Of a stretch of DNA of 7,528 bases, positions 7,452 through 7,528 are shown piece by piece (within the stretch, counting starts at the first letter, position 1; each line of letters starts with the position of its first letter). Origin of the DNA: an uncultured Clostridium sp. (lineage in GTDB: Bacteria; Bacillota; Clostridia; Clostridiales; Clostridiaceae); contig CAKVNP010000095.1 of assembly GCA_934777095.1 (NCBI GenBank), positions 1 to 7,528 of the forward strand, given 5' to 3'. The notes under the pieces are model-generated. The model worked only from the letters and a program-made list of their open reading frames with translations. It made no database searches and was not told the origin of the DNA. Both the position numbers and the translations under genes were made by a program.

Positions 7452-7528
7452 CTAATTTGTCCTTTACTATAACTTCTTTTTCATTAATCCACTTATTTTT
7501 ATCAATAGACAATACATATGCATCACCA
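7429..7528 (-). CDS. C-terminal end of an unrecognised gene upstream of cbiB (partial)
   Basis: A minus-strand frame is open from the window edge and ends at TAG (7429-7431), giving 32 residues that begin GDAYVLSIDKNKWINEKE and end in a charged KLDEKCDDK tail. It overlaps the cbiB start by 23 nt and contains the cbiB ribosome site, which is the usual pattern for a preceding gene of the same operon. A B12 gene such as a nucleotide-loop or phosphatase enzyme is likely from context, but the visible tail is too short to tell. Confidence 0.6.
   Translation of the reverse strand, partial: GDAYVLSIDKNKWINEKEVIVKDKLDEKCDDK

Overview
The window is a stretch of very AT-rich, low-GC Firmicutes DNA. Codon choice, A/T-rich spacers and strong Shine-Dalgarno sites suggest a Clostridium-like anaerobe, though species is not decided by anything seen. 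Every supported gene is on the minus strand, so transcription runs from high to low coordinates.

From about 7528 down to 1200 lies the downstream part of a vitamin B12 (adenosylcobalamin) biosynthesis operon. In transcription order it holds: the last 32 codons of an unrecognised gene; cbiB; cobD; a 369-residue protein of the archaeal-type cofactor-independent phosphoglycerate mutase (ApgM) family; a membrane-anchored class C beta-lactamase-fold serine hydrolase; and cbiP (cobyric acid synthase). Genes overlap or lie within 10 bp of each other, except for a 90-bp gap before the serine hydrolase, so co-transcription and translational coupling are likely. CbiP makes adenosylcobyric acid by amidating four side chains. 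CobD decarboxylates L-threonine O-3-phosphate to aminopropanol phosphate. CbiB joins the two to give adenosylcobinamide phosphate. The ApgM-like protein sits 4 bp after cobD and has all expected metal and nucleophile residues. It is a good candidate for a non-orthologous phosphotransfer or phosphatase step of this branch. The serine hydrolase has no known role in B12 synthesis and its 3' end runs 47 nt into cbiP.

From 1199 down to about 923 is a transcribed tail with no intact gene. It holds what looks like a decayed coding fragment and ends in a clear intrinsic terminator (923-951) that closes the operon. Directly after it is a good sigma-A-type promoter (887-914) for a separate, unrelated gene. 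That gene starts near 823 and runs off the window's left edge. Its first 274 residues carry a Walker A motif and a DEFD Walker B motif, so it is an SF2-helicase-like NTPase of a family I do not recognise, perhaps an accessory or defence gene.

The most interesting points are the two non-canonical genes inside the B12 operon and the helicase-like gene at the left edge.
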